This document shows, in pieces, positions 1-49,705 of a DNA stretch of 64,000 bases. The number at the start of each line of letters is the position of its first letter. Position 1 is the first letter of the stretch. The stretch spans positions 6,158,058-6,222,057 of the forward strand of contig CM053247.1 in NCBI GenBank assembly GCA_028583405.1, read 5' to 3'. Source of the stretch: Pogonophryne albipinna (taxonomy: Eukaryota > Chordata > Actinopteri > Perciformes > Artedidraconidae). The position numbers and the translations under genes are program-made. The notes beneath the pieces were generated by a model. That model was not told where the DNA came from. It ran no database searches and saw only the letters and a program-made list of their open reading frames with translations.

Positions 1-32441
<32,441 letters not shown>

Positions 32442-34565
32442 CTGCACAGGAACACATGTCACATTCTGTCATATATTCACCGCTTGGATGAGTCCACCTT
32501 CGCAAAAACCTCATTCTGATATAGATCATATACTCAAGTACTCTTCGATATCTTACATATCAGAATCAGGTGTTTTGCTAAGCTGGTTTACACACCCAAG
32601 CAATTGGTTTCGGTGTGTACAAACACAATATAGGTAAAAACGGTGTAAGTCCAAAATGCTCCAGGGGAGAACATATTATGCATTTATCATCAGAATCAGA
32701 ACCAGGTTTATCACCAGGTTCGAGGTTGGACTCGGTATCATGGTGCACACATCAGAGTAAAACAAGAACTAAAAACACAGAGAGAGAACTATTTAAAGAA
32801 AACTATAATAACATGGAATGATAGGTCCGTCAGTGGAACTTATTATTCTTAACTTTAATAACGATAACTGCATCACAGGCATTTATTGTTCTGTAAACAT
32901 CTATTTGTTTCAGATCAGATGTCTATAAGATAAGATAGTACCTTATTGATTGAAGTACTATCTTATCTTATCTCGGTGGAAGTCTTTCAGAAAAAACTCA
33001 AACACATTTGTACAATGGTTCCTTTGAGTATTAATCCACATGATCCCAATATGTATGATTGTATGAAAAGATCTTAAAATAAATACTATTTATTTTTAGC
33101 TAACAGCAGCCCCGAATGTTTTTTCTGTAGCCCCGGACAATTCTCCCTCAATAATATAATACATTAACCGTGCTTTACCTGAATCTCATCATGACACTAG
33201 CGAGGACGGCAGGAATGTAATTTTCCGTGTTCAGTGAATGCAACAGAGGCAAGACACCAGACCAATCAGAGAGTTGCATGGAAATAAACGCTCGGCTCTG
33301 TGGCTGAATTAGAATAGGCCATTTAGCTTAGGAACCTTCCTAACCGAGTGAAATGACCCGGAAGTCCCTCAGTGGCAGCCATGATAAGTGCCGTTCCAAT
33401 TCTCTAAATGAAAGGAAAGGAGGTTTCAAACTTCCTTTATAACCTCCTTTAGCTTAGGAACCACTGGACCTCCCTAACCGAAAGGAGAGGAGAAAATGCT
33501 GCCCCACAATGCCTTGCAGCCGCAGCATTTGCCGTCACACAACAGTCGGCCGTTCACGGAAACAACCGATTATGACCGAGAAATTATATCATGAAAGTTA
33601 CGGTGCTTATTAAGCATTTTAAAACGTATGTGGTAAGTTGCCAAAGTGCTTTGTTTTGAACGTTCATCAGTATTATAATCAAAAAGAGAAATATGAACGT
33701 TAGTTTTTACTGAAATTATCAAATAAAGTCAACATTTCACTGAGCTGTGTGGGGTTTGTTCAACTTGTAAAAGATGTTTTGACTGATATACACACTGATA
33801 GATGTTAAGGCCTAACGTTTATAATAAATACATTTTTATTGATTTTAAGATCTTTTCATAGTTCATACAATCATACGTATTGGGATCATTTGTATTAATG
33901 TGGACCGGAGGGAGAGGGTGACGAGCATAAGTTTCACTTTTCTTTTTTATTTCAATTCCAACTTTGGTCATGAAGAATATGTTTCTCTGTTGTCTGTTCA
34001 TAAAGCATAAAACAACAGCATCAGAGCACGGTGCAGAGTCTCTAGATGATTTATTATAGTTATGAAAAAAATAAGAGAATAAAGGAAAAACAGTTATGAA
34101 ATACTATATGACAGTAAAACAAGAATACAGTTTTAAAAGGAGAGTGATTTGTAAAATATAAGAAAAATAAACTGTTTACAGTTCCGTTTCATATGGGTGT
34201 TGAGAGATGTATCCATAGATCTCTTAATTTTGCTCTCAAAGTGCACCAGATTGATGCTTTTAACTTCAATATTCAAAAAGCATGCCCCCGGACCCCCCTA
34301 GAGGAGGTGAGGTCCGCCCTCCACTCGTAAAAAAATAGCACTTTACCCCTGCTTACACCTATATGCCCTAAGCTGATTATCGAGCCTTCGTAGTAACAGT
34401 CGCTGGTGTACTGTGTATGTGCGTGGGGAGTGTTGCAGTAGAAAATTCCACTGTGGGCTAACCCCCGAATGTTTCCAGGTCCAGGCGACGCCCCTGGCTA
34501 ACAGTAATGTTAATATTAGCCTATAATACATGTTTAAAATGTTATTTTCTCAGGTTGAGTATAGC

Positions 34566-34617
<52 letters not shown>

Positions 34618-34764
34618 ATGTCTATAGAGATATATTCATACACAAACACAGAATATATGTATGTACTGTATTTGTAGCTAACAGTAATGTTATTAGCATA
34701 TAATACTGATACAAATGTAATTTCAGGTTGAGTATAGCTTGAGTGTATATAGGCCTATATATAC

Positions 34765-34831
<67 letters not shown>

Positions 34832-34889
34832 CATGTCAATAGAGATAGAGTCTTCTGACTGGCCACAAAAAGCGTGACCACACTATATA
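32442..34889. other. Non-coding stretch with small palindromes and TA runs
   Basis: A 17-bp-arm palindrome lies at 32925-32971 (ATAAGATAAGATAGTAC). TA runs are at 34569-34613 and 34744-34828. CCTTTAGCTTAGGAACC words at 33320-33500 suggest a decayed element, as does CAGGCGACGCCCCTGG at 34480-34500. No upstream CPXM1 exon found. Confidence 0.55.
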
Positions 34890-36477
34890 CAGTGGGGCAA
34901 AAAAGTATTTAGTCAGCCACCAATTGTGCAAGTTCTCCCACTTAAAAAGATGAGAGAGGCCTGTAATTTTCATCCTAGGTACACTTCAACTATGAGAGAC
35001 ATAATGGGGGGAAAGAATCCAGGAAATCACATTGTAGGATTTTTAATGAATGAATTGGTAAATTCCTCGGTAAAATAAGTATTTGGTCACCTACAAACAA
35101 ACAAGATTTCTGGCTCTCACAGACCTGTAACTTCTTCTTTAAGAGCCTCCTCTGTCCTCCACTCGTTAACTGTATTAATGGCACCTGTTTGAACTTGTTA
35201 TCAGTATAAATGACACCTGTCCACAACCTCAAACAGTCACACTCCAAACTCCACTATGGCCAAGACCAAAGAGCTGTCAAAGGACACCAGAAACAAAATT
35301 GTAGACCTGCACCAGGCTGGGAAGACTGCATCTGCAATAGATAAGCAGCTTGGTGTGAAGAACTGTGGGAGCAATTATTAGAAAATGTAAGACATACAAG
35401 ACCACTGATAATCTCCCTCGATCTGGGGCTCCACGCAAGATCTCACCCCGTGGGGTCAAAATGATCACAAGAAAAAAATCCCAGAACCACACGGGGGGAC
35501 CTAGTCAATGACCTGCAGAGAGCTGGGACCAAAATAACAAAGGCTACCATCAGTAACACACTACGCCGCCAGGGACTCACATCCTGCAGTGCCAGACGTG
35601 TCCCCCTGCTTAAGCCAGTACATGTCCAGGCCCGTCTGAAGTTTGCTAGAGAGCATTTAGATGATCCAGAAGAGGATTGGGAGAATGTCATATGGTCAGA
35701 TGAAACCAAAATAGAACTTTTTGGTAAAAACTCAACTAGACTTGTTTGGAGGAGAAAGAATGCTGAGTTGCATCCAAAGAACACCATACCTACTGTGAAA
35801 CATGGGGGTGGAAACATCATGCTTTGGGGCTGTTTTTCTGCAAAGGGACCAGGACGACTGATCCGTGTAAAGGAAAGAATGAATGGGGTCATGTATCGTG
35901 AGATTTTGAGTGACAACCTCCTTCCATCAGCAAGGGCATTGAAGATGAAACGTGGCTGGGTCTTTCAGCATGACAATGATCCCAAACACACCGCCCGGGC
36001 AACGAAGGAGTGGCTTCGTAAGAAGCATTTCAAGGTCCTGGAGTGGCCTAGCCAGTCTCCAGATCTCAACCCCATAGAAAATCTTTGGAGGGAGTTGAAA
36101 GTCCGTGTTGCCCAGCGACAGCCCCAAAACATCACTGCTCTGGAGGAGATCTGCATGGAGGAATAGGCCAAAATACCAGCAACAGTGTGTGAAAACCTTG
36201 TGAAGACTTACAGAAAACGTTTGACCTCTGTCATTGCCAACAAAGGGTATATAACAAAGTATTGAGATGAACTTTTGTTATTGACCAAATACTTTCCACC
36301 ATAATTTGCAAATAAATTCTTTAAAAATCAGACAATGTGATTTTCTGGATTTTTTTTTCTCATTTTGTCTCTCATAGTTGAGGTATACCTAGGATGAAAG
36401 TTATAGGCCTCTCTCATCTTTTTAAGTGGGAGAATTTGCACAATTGGTGGCTGACTAAATACTTTTTTGCCCCACTC
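34890..36477. mobile_element. Tc1-like DNA transposon, inactive
   Basis: About 200-bp terminal inverted repeats beginning AGTGGGGCAAAAAAGTATTT, with TA on both sides (34888-34889, 36478-36479). They enclose one broken transposase. Length 1.59 kb is typical. Confidence 0.93.
35256..36166 (+). pseudogene. Tc1-type transposase, frameshifted
   Basis: The N-terminus [20 protein letters not shown] is followed by the helix-turn-helix region, which breaks within about 45 codons. The DDE domain is readable in pieces: [13 protein letters not shown] (first Asp), then an open stretch from 35768 with [11 protein letters not shown] (second Asp) and [15 protein letters not shown] (third acidic residue). 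Frameshifts and stops between about 35380 and 35560 prevent a full product. It ends EEICMEE then TAG, where related proteins continue. Confidence 0.9.
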
Positions 36478-36479
36478 TA

Positions 36480-37448
36480 TGTAACGCCAGCTGAATACAC
36501 TTGATTTTTGTATTCTGATTACGTAACGCCGTTACATGTATTCCGTTACAACCCAACCCTGTGTATATCTCTCCGGACTGTCCAACAGCAGATGAAAAAC
36601 ACCCACCTCTCCGCCTCTTCCAAGGGACGAGGGAACCGTGCGGCAGAGTTTCCGTTAACATTGTTTTTCTTCTGACAGCCCAGCAGCAGGAGAGGTGGGG
36701 AGAGGGAGACGTGGGGAGAGGGAGGCGGGGCTATTTCATCGTTATCAGAAAATGATCGTATAGATCGCTGCTAGATGAGGGCAGTGGGGGCTCTTCTTGG
36801 AGTCTGGCTTATTATGGCGCGCACCGGAACCAACAATCAGTTTTTACCGTAAATGAGTTCGGTTCAGAGGATAAAGCACATACAACATTAATTAAACGCG
36901 ATATTTGTTCACTTGAATTTCACTTTGAATTCTTGGATATTCTCAATGGGTGAATACATTTTTTTATAATAATAATTTAAAAAAAAATTAAATGACACCG
37001 AGGCTTTCTCAGGGTGGGCCAATGAGTAAACTGGGTGGGCCTGGGCCCACCCTGGCCCTATGGTGGCTATGCCACTGGGTGACACACACTGCACTTCAAA
37101 TATCTCCAATTGTCTTTGATTATGTGACCAGCAGGGCAAACAAAACTAGATCCATCCACCTTTATGGAATTTGTTTCCTCATTTTCTATTTTCATATTGA
37201 AGCTTGAACATGTATCCTGTGAGTGATGGTTGTGTTGGAGAGAAAAACAGTTGTAGTTTGGGGCAGAAGGAAACTTTATCTTTTCAAATTTCTGTTACCA
37301 TTTTCAACAGATCCTTTCGATCCACGCCTCGAGTGGATTGTCAGTATGTCACTTTTGGCATTGAGTGCAGACAGTTTTTGTTCAAAAATCCACAAAAAAG
37401 AACTTCAAAAAACAAGTCCGCTTTGACGGCACGGTTTTTTACTTTGTC
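36480..37448. other. Non-coding stretch
   Basis: 37005-37080 carries a GGGTGGGCC...GGCCCACCCTGGCCC patch like the end of a hAT-type element. No coding region recognised. Confidence 0.45.
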
Positions 37449-38166
37449 GCGGCCAAAATCCTATAGAACTAACAGCCGCTGAGGCACTAGTTAGCTGATC
37501 TTACGCAGGGCAATGATCATCCAAGTCCAGACAAGAACCTTCATTTGTGCATTTTATTCCAATAATAAAGTACAATGAACAGGTTTCCTATACCTCTTTT
37601 CCTTAAGCCGTTCCTATGGCTTTCCTTTGTGTGGCTTGAAACACCCTGGTAAAAAACCATTTGCCTACTAGTGCTCTGGCTCCCACCACCCACCTGTTTC
37701 CAATATATACAATTACACCAGGTGCTCTAAACACCCAGTGCCCAAACATGCCTTCAAAATAAAAGCATAGAAACTACTTTAACGTATAACACTAACTAAG
37801 AATACATTTACAATAAACACTATACACAGCAAGAAAATAAATGTTAAACTATTAAATAATATCAAGAGATATATTGCTCCAACATTTTCTTTATTGCAAA
37901 TACAAGTGGACCCTGGACGAGGGAAAGGACGGACAAGGATTGGTCAGCTCTGTGAGCCCCAAATGAAGACCAGTGTCATGGAGAGACCTGTTTGAAGATC
38001 TGCCTGCTCCTGGATGCAGCAGTGTAGCATCATGAACATTTATTCTTTCTGTTTCTCTAGACTATTTTTCTTTCTCTCCATTTCTTTTCCAGGAGGCTGT
38101 TGCCTGAATACTGTGCAGATGATTATTTGTATGTTGTATGTTTTAGTTCTATAGGATTTTGGCCGC
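37449..38166. mobile_element. Element with 24-bp terminal inverted repeats
   Basis: GCGGCCAAAATCCTATAGAA CTAA at 37449-37472 is inverted perfectly at 38143-38166. The 718-bp body has no coding frame. No clear target duplication. Confidence 0.7.
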
Positions 38167-39248
38167 TACATATCCTCCAAATCTGGGAAAAGTAGGTCGC
38201 ATTTGTGGGCCGCATTCGGAGGAGTCTTGTCTTTTTTTTTTATTGGGACAGCCTACGTTCGGCGGAAGTGACGTATGCGGTCTACGAATGCATCCTCAGG
38301 AGGATGCGGCCGCTGATTTGGGACACAGCTAGTGTACTTCCTGTCTGTCTTCTTCTGCTGTTCCCTTTAGTGTTTACTTCCTGTCTGAATTATTATTTAG
38401 ATTTCTCCGTCCCGCGCTCTCTTTCAACCTTTTTCCTTCTCTTGAGCTTCTTTACTCTGGACAGTTTAGCCATCATGAATCCAAAGTGTCGCGCTCTCCA
38501 CAAATATTCAACATAATATTCAAAAAGTATTTTAAAAAGTGTTTCCTCATGGAGACAACTAATGTGTGTTGTCCACAGCTGCAGTCAATTTACCAGACTT
38601 CTTTCTGCATATTGATATGACTGCACATCATACCTTGATCCTCTTGGCAACAATTTGTTTTACTTAACAACACCGTGTTAGCAAAAATTAGCAACCTCTG
38701 GAAATGCCCAAATGTACCAATCAGAATAGAGTATTCAGCAAAGCCACGTGATACAATTAGATGTGGATAAAGTAGCCATGTTTAGGTGGTGTGAAAAAAA
38801 GAAAACCTGAAGTCAACATACCCATGACAAAACTTTCCGAAGGTAAAGGATTTCATTTACCTTATGGAAGACATTTTTTAGTCATATTGAAGTGATATTT
38901 TGCAGCTTTTTTTGTAAAAACGACATAACAATGGGTTAGGTTTAAGTTAACACACATTAAAAAAATATATATATATTGCCAAAGATATATCAATCAGTCT
39001 TTACCAACAATTCACAATTGTATAACCATGTCCCTTCCTGAAATACTACCCTCTACCCACCATGCACTGGGAGGTTTCTAAGGCAACCCCGACTGTCAAC
39101 AAACATGGCCGGTGCCGCAGGGAGCTCTCACCAACATGAGTGAGTAAACTGGAGCGCAGCAGTGAAATGCAACAATTTATTGTGTTCTTTTTTAGTGTTT
39201 CCGCTGTTTTTTTTATCAATAGTGGAAGAAGCATTGAGACTTTTGGGT
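38167..39248. other. Non-coding stretch
   Basis: 38190-38340 is CpG-richer (GCGGCCGC) but shows no supported exon. Nothing else recognised. Confidence 0.4.
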
Positions 39249-41912
39249 AACACTTTATATTAAGGTACATAAATTAACCATCAACTAGTTGTTCATTAAC
39301 ATGCATATTAGCAGTATATTGGCTCTTTATTCATTATAAAACACTTATTAATGCCTTATTCTACATAACCGTATTCTACAAGTAATAAGCCAGTAGTTGA
39401 GAGTTTTTCCTCAATAACCCTCTAATTAGTGCTTATTTGTTGCAAGTAAGGAAGTTGTTGTACATGACTTTTGGTCTTAATATGCTCTGCTCAATATTAT
39501 ATATTATATATGGACCTAATAAGGCAGTAGTACCACAAGAATAATAATTCTACCATAATAACACTTAACAAATATGATCTATTATTATGTATCAAGACAT
39601 GAAACTATAAGTGTTAATTGTGTCTAAATAACTCAAAATTAGGTAGGATTTATATCTAAGAATATGTGTTGGAGTATTGACAGTTCAGCTACCAATAGCA
39701 AGGTGATATTGACCTGTATGTTTCATATTTACACATTTATATATTTGTAAAATTTGTACTGAAGGTTAGACAGGAAACCGGGTACAGGAAGTAGGAGAAA
39801 GTGAACTGAATAGTAGTGATGGTGAGATGAAGCCTTATGAAGCTTTGAAGCTTTCCAGCCAATTGGTTCGCAAAAGGGTTCATCTCATGAGGCTTCATCA
39901 TGGGCTTCATTTGAACACAAACCCCCCTGTTGGTCAGAGTGCAATAAGCTTCTTAGTGCAATAATAAGCTACAGGGACGTTAATCTAACGTCGGTAATAT
40001 TAACTTTATTTAATACAACATTTACGGTACAAGATTTAATCATACAGCCCATGTAGTATAATATTTTACAAATGATGAATTACAGCAAACATGTGCAACA
40101 TATCCATTATTACAGCTCCGTGGGCTGGCAGTAAGGCGATATGGGTCCGTTGTTATTGTGCATCCATGGGTAAAGAGAAACTCATGTAGTGCTGAACACG
40201 TAACATGAACGTGCCGGGCGGCGCGGTCCTGTGGGTTAGATGCGCGTTCATAATGCAGAGGAAAATAACTCTCAGAATAACGTTATTAGCACATTTTTAC
40301 AACTTGAGGAACGAATGTTTTTAATAAGGGCTATACAAACGTTCATACTGGGTAGTTTATTTAGTTTAAAAAAAATTATCCAACGATTTACAGACCACTC
40401 TTTCCCCATGTAAGTCAATGGGAAAAAGTGTTTCCGGGCCTGGCAACCAAACGGAAGTGTAGTACCGCCGTTTGGCCACCACGAATATTTTCATCTGATT
40501 CCGGCGCACTTCCTGGGGGCTTGCGTTTCACTCTCAAAAGTTGGGCCATTTTATCATCATGCGCTAATGAGCAAATCTCATTGGAATTAATGAGGCCCCG
40601 CCTCCCACGCTGTATCCAGTTCTTATTATACATCCATGGCCTGTACACATGCTTATTGCACAGCTAGCATTAGCTATATTTACCTTGTTTACACTTAGCG
40701 GTCCTATGTGTTAATATGTGTATGTTACACTTGCATGTATGAGGTCATTAAGTGCCTTGTAACTTCTTTTTTATAGTTTCACTCCGTTTGAATGTCAGTG
40801 GACTGCAAATAAGTCAATAAAGGAGCATGGCTGCTCATTCCCCTCAAAAGAGTTTGGCTGGCTGTTTAATCTATGTTCACACTGAGACAGGACAACACAT
40901 AGAGAGAACAGTACATCTATTGTGTAAGTACGTACTGAGACAGTACAACACATACTGTAGAGAGAACAGTATAGGCCTACACCTATTGTGTAAGTACATA
41001 CAAGCAGGTCCCACAGTATGATCACAAATACATAAAATCTGTTAAAAATCAGTTTTTATTAAAAAGTACAGGCTGCATTATGTGTTCTCAGCCTTGGAGA
41101 AACTTGACATGTTTTGGTATGTGTGTGAACCTCTCTTTAGTGGTTCATTAATAAAACAGATATTTCAACGTGTGCCTACTTTGTTCATGTACTGTTGAGG
41201 TTAATGTCAGTAGTTGTGTGCTATAATGTATTTACAAAGTGTGAAGAGGAGGCAACTTTAGAATAGGGAACCTGTTCAGGTCAATTAGAGTCAAACTACT
41301 AGCTTATTGGTTATGAACAAGACTTCACTTTAGAATAGTGAACATGTTCTTAGATAGAAATACCTAATTAGAGTCAAACTACTAGCTTATTGGTTATGAA
41401 CAAGACTTCACTTTAAAATAGGGAACATGTTCTTAGATAGAAATACCTAATTAGAGTCAAACTACTAGCTTATTGGTTATGAACAAGACTTCACTTTAAA
41501 ATAGGGAACATGTTCTTAGATAGAAATACCTAATTTTAAGTGGTTTAGACTTAATTAACACTTATAGTTTCATGTCTTGATACATAAGAATAGATCATAT
41601 TTGTTAAGTGTTATTATGGTAGAATTACTATTCTTGTGGTACTACTGCCTTATTAGGCCCATATTGAGCAGAGCATATTAAGACCAAAACTCATGTACAA
41701 CAACTTCCTTACTTGCAACAAATAAGCACTAATTAGAGGGTTATTGAGGAAAAACTCTCAACTAATGGCTTATTACTTGTAGAATATGGTCATGCAGAAT
41801 AAAGCATTAATAAGTGTTTTATAATGACTAATAAAGAGCCAATATACTGCTAATATGCATGTTAATTAACAACTAGTTGATGGTTCATTTGTGTACCTTA
41901 ATATAAAGTGTT
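39249..41912. mobile_element. Long-inverted-repeat element, about 0.4-kb arms
   Basis: 39249-39662 (AACACTTTATATTAAGGTAC...) is inverted at 41515-41912. The interior holds a hAT-like patch (GATGGTGAGATGAAGCC, 39818), a direct duplication near 40880-41010 and a tandem of a ~90-bp unit at 41267-41530. No transposase seen. Confidence 0.8.
41267..41530. repeat. About 90-bp unit, nearly three copies
   Basis: TTAGAGTCAAACTACTAGCT and the following GAACAAGACTTCACTTT recur three times, next to the right arm of the 39249-41912 element. Confidence 0.8.
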
Positions 41913-45422
<3,510 letters not shown>

Positions 45423-46845
45423 GGCCGTTTCTCAATCTCGAGGATGCTGGCTTGGTAGTCGCGTACTTCCAAGTCACTTCCTTCAGAAACGAAGCAAGTA
45501 TACTTCCAAGCCACGGCTTCGGAAAACGAAGAAGAATCGAACAGGCTAACAAGTGTGCCACTCTCTCTAACGGTTTCAACATAAACTGTACCGAAAATAA
45601 ATAGGCCTACCTCACGATGTCTATCTAATTATGAATTTGCTTTACTTTCACGGAACACATTTTTCGTGATAACAAATGTAACAAAGTAACATATTTACCA
45701 ACACATGTTCTACGCCACTACATACTTACATTTAAATGTGTGCTGCGTTATGCGCTATTTCAGGGTCATAACTTTTGATCATTCAAAAAAATACAATTTA
45801 TTTGAAAGTTCAAGTTTTTATCCTGAACTTTGAAAAATACAATGATGTATTCAAAATAAAAATAAGTATTTGAAATAATTTTTCAGGTTGAATATTATTT
45901 TTGATTCAGTTCAGCAATTTTTTTGAATAAATATTTATTTTCAGATTTCACTTTTATACATATTTTGATATTTGAATCCTTATTTTTTTCAGTTGCAGAT
46001 TTTTCGTTTTCAGATTCAAAGCAATTATTTTTTCAGTTTCAAATCTTGTTTTTTCAGGTTTCACATTGCTTTTCACCTTCAGGTCGTTTTTCGCTTTCAG
46101 ATCTTTTTTTTTCGCTTTCAGATCTTTTTTTTTCGCTTTCAGATCTTTTTTTTCGCTTTCAGACTTTTGACCCTGATGTTGCTTGAGGGGGCGGGGCTTA
46201 GCAAAGAGTAGTTTGGCATCCTGAGTGGCAGGCCTCCCTCTGTCATGTTGCCTTCATGGATGTTAGGTAGCGCGATAAATATAACTCAATACTTTCTATA
46301 CACAATACTCCCGTGATTGGTGGTAAACTGATACCAGCGTCAATGTTCCGTTAAGCGAGCTGTTGAGCATCGTAGTTGGCAACAATCAAGGTATAAGAGC
46401 AATAAACTGTGCTAGAAGGTGAAATTACGTATCCGCAATCAAGCACCGTCCTTCCCCACTTCCACGTAGCTCCATGAACGCAGCATAGTATTGGCTTGAT
46501 TTTTGCGATCAGAATCAGAATACCTTTAGACCCCGCACAAAACAACACAGACTATAACACCTCTTGTTGATAAATAACAACAATGTGCAATATTTGCAAT
46601 ATGTGCAATATATATATGCCGTTAAAAACTGTGCAATATATACCTGGCTGCTAAATCCGCAGAACTGTTACAGGGTGTGTATTATGTAAAATGTGTAACT
46701 TTAAAAAAATATATAATTTCTTTTTTTAATCTTTAATACTTTTTTTTATGCATGCTTTAGGTAACATTAAGCTGTCTTTGGCTCTTCTCTGCTGTAACAA
46801 TGTAAATGTATCCCCTGTGGGACGTCTAGGGACTGTGCTGGTTCT

Positions 46846-48563
46846 ATAGGGCCCTTCTCACTTCGGTTAAATGGATTCCTTGCGTCCCTCACTTGCGTCG
46901 TTTCCCTGTGACTAGTCCCTCCCACCAGGGAAGCATGAAGAGACGCAAGGAAACCACGAGAAGCAGGGAAATGAGTTTTAAGAGCAATGGGACGTCCTTT
47001 CCTCCGGAGCGTCACGTAAAGCGACGTCCGTTTGTGATGACGCTGCACAACTGATCGTCTGACAGCAGCTCTGTCCCCGTTATTTCCACACACACCCCCG
47101 CCACACATTTACTGACACATAGTGGCGGTTCTAGACCAATTTGACTGGGGGGGCCACTGGGGGGCCAGTTATTTTCTGAGAGGGGCACAATAAATGCAGG
47201 GCGAAAAAGAGAACTAGACAGTATGAAGTAATTGCGTAAAAGAAAACAATGCAATACAGTTATTGGTATTTGTTTCAGTACACTTATTTATTTCAGATAT
47301 ATCTTATAGTTATTACTGTTAGCTTCAGCTTAAGTTATAGTACAATTTTTGCACTAACACCATATAATATTTATATAAAAAATAAAGGCAATGAACAGTT
47401 ACATCTCTACTTTACATCTACAAGTACACGGATACAATAGTTTAACTCACCTTCAATTATCGTGGTAGTCTCTCGAAACGTAGGTTTCAATCAGTCTTTC
47501 TTGGATGCAACAGCCTCTGATGATCCGAGATGAAAAGTGTTTGTTTTTTGCGCGCTTCAGCCGGACAGTGAAAGTGAGTGCACCGCTCTAATGGGTACTG
47601 AGTGCACCGCTCTAATGGGTCTGACTAGAATGACGAATAACGTTAGTTCCGGCTATTCCGTCATTCAATAAATTGTGTAATAAATCATACATTTTTCATT
47701 TTTTTCACTTTTCATTTTTAGGGGGGCCACAGGGGGGTCAGAGGTCAGTGTTAGGGGGGCACTGGCCCCCCCTAGAACCGCCCCTGCTGACACAAACATT
47801 TGTATCATCTGTTGTAGACCCAAATAAATAAAATCAAATAAGAACCCATTCTAAAAAAAGATAAACGCCATTCTTAAAATGTATAAACGAACAATAGTTT
47901 GATTAATATTGGTTAGAGTGCACAATACAAATAAAATAATTGAGAGAAGAAAAAGAGATATGTTATCTATCAAAACCCAGTTAGATTAACATTCATTGGA
48001 TTGCACACTTTGTTTGTTTGTGTGGATATGGAGCACATTAACATTTTAAATAGCACTTAATGACTGACTGAATGGAAATGACAATAAATGAAAATGTAAA
48101 ACGAAAAAAGCGATCATGAAAATGTTTCCCAAAAATGAATAAAATGATTTTTGACCACTTTGTTGTTCAGATATATCACATATTTGTAACTAAATGATAC
48201 ATTAATTGAAACAAAACACGGTATAAACTGAGGAGTGACTCTCGTGAGTTTCATGTATTTTCTTCACTCCGCTGGGAAACGGCTCTCATGTCAAGAAGCA
48301 TCAGATCAGCATGCACTGCATCGCCCAATCAGTGAGCGATACACAGTAAGGGGGCGGGGCGAGTATCTGAGGATTTCATCGAAGGATGGTCTGGTGGTTT
48401 CTCGATTATAGCTCCTCCATTATCGCTCCTCGCTCCTCGGTCCTCCGGCAAAAATAAGGCCATTGGGACGCTACTCAAGATGGCGCAGACAAATCAACTT
48501 CCGGTGAGACAGAGACCGAGGAGCGAGGAAATGAAAAATAAGAGAAGTGAGAAGGGCCCATAG
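46846..48563. mobile_element. Nested element with GGGCCCTTCTCACTTC ends
   Basis: TAGGGCCCTTCTCACTTC at the left and GAAGTGAGAAGGGCCCATA at the right. The right subterminal region has CTCCTCGCTCCTCGGTCC and its inverse. Flanking TA is compatible with a Tc1/mariner-type target but is weak evidence. Confidence 0.6.
47120..47786. mobile_element. hAT-like non-autonomous element, 667 bp
   Basis: Terminal repeats TAGTGGCGGTTCTAG and CTAGAACCGCCCCTG, with a perfect 8-bp duplication CTGACACA at 47112-47119 and 47787-47794. No transposase. Confidence 0.9.
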
Positions 48564-49705
48564 TCTGACCGCTACAGGAAGGAAGGACCTGCGGTATCTC
48601 TCCGTGAGACAGTGGGCGATGGCGTCAGGTCCACCAGAACAACCTGCTGGCTCGTTGCGGATACGTAATTTCAAATTCTAGCACAGTTTATTGCTCTTAT
48701 ACCTTGATATTTGCCAACTACGATGCTCAACAGCTCGTTTAACCGAACTTTGACGCTGGTATCAGTTTTGTTTACCACCAATCACGGGAGTATTGTGTAT
48801 AGAAAGTATTGAGTTATATTTCTCGCGCTACCTAACATCCATGAAGGCAACATGACAGAGGGAGGCCTGTCACTCAGGAAGCCAAACTACTCTTTGGTAA
48901 GCCCCGCCTCCCCAAGTACCATCAGGGCCAAAAGTCTGAAAGCGAAAAAAAAAGATCTGAAAGCGAAAAAAAAGATCTGAAAGTGAAAAACGATCTGAAG
49001 GTGAAAAGCAATGTGAAACCTGAAAAAACAAGATTTAAACTGAAAAAATAATTGTTTTGAATCTGAAAACGAAAAATCTGCAACTGAAAAAAATAAGGAT
49101 TCAAATATCAAAATATGTATAAAAGTGAAATCTGAAAATAAATATTTTATTCAAAAAAATTGCGGAACTGAATCAAAATAATATTCAACCTGAAAAATTA
49201 TTTCAAATACTTATTTTTATTTTGAATACATCATTGTATTTTTCAAAGTTCAGGATAAAAACTTGAACTTTCAAATAAATTGTATTTTTTTGAATGATCA
49301 AAACTTATGACCCTGAAATAGCTCCATACTGCGTCGGTTCAGCCATTCTCCGCAAGGGTTTTTGAAATTGGTCCGTGCGCAAAGCATTGTTGGGATTTTA
49401 AGGACGCGAAGTCTACCCATGTGCAGCCTCGAAATTTCCCCCAAACCAAGGACGCGGCCTCGGTGGAATTCCAAGTATGCTGGACATTGGAACAGTCCTT
49501 CGGCGGCACTCGATGACGTAGAATCCTTGAAATATTGGCTTGGAAGCCAGTATCCTCGAGATTGAGAAACGGCCGGTAACTCAAGCCAGGGTTTCTCTGT
49601 CCGAATGAGTGCGCGTTCACATGAAAGGGGCGGGGCTAGCAACATTTGACCAATCACAAACATGGAGAAGCGTACTGACAGCGCAGCGTCATACTTCCTG
49701 AATGA

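Larger units (their letters stand above)
45423..49574. mobile_element. Large inverted-repeat element containing a nested stack
   Basis: The ends are GGCCGTTTCTCAATCTCGAG and its inverse (about 32 bp). Homology resumes inside: 45751-46437 is inverted at 48655-49324, including TTTTTCGCTTTCAGATC short repeats. The interior holds the element 46846-48563 and, in that, a hAT element. No transposase recognised. Confidence 0.75.

Noticed and set aside
37449..38166. A solo LTR
   Set aside because: The ends are inverted to each other over 24 bp, not TG...CA with a short duplication.
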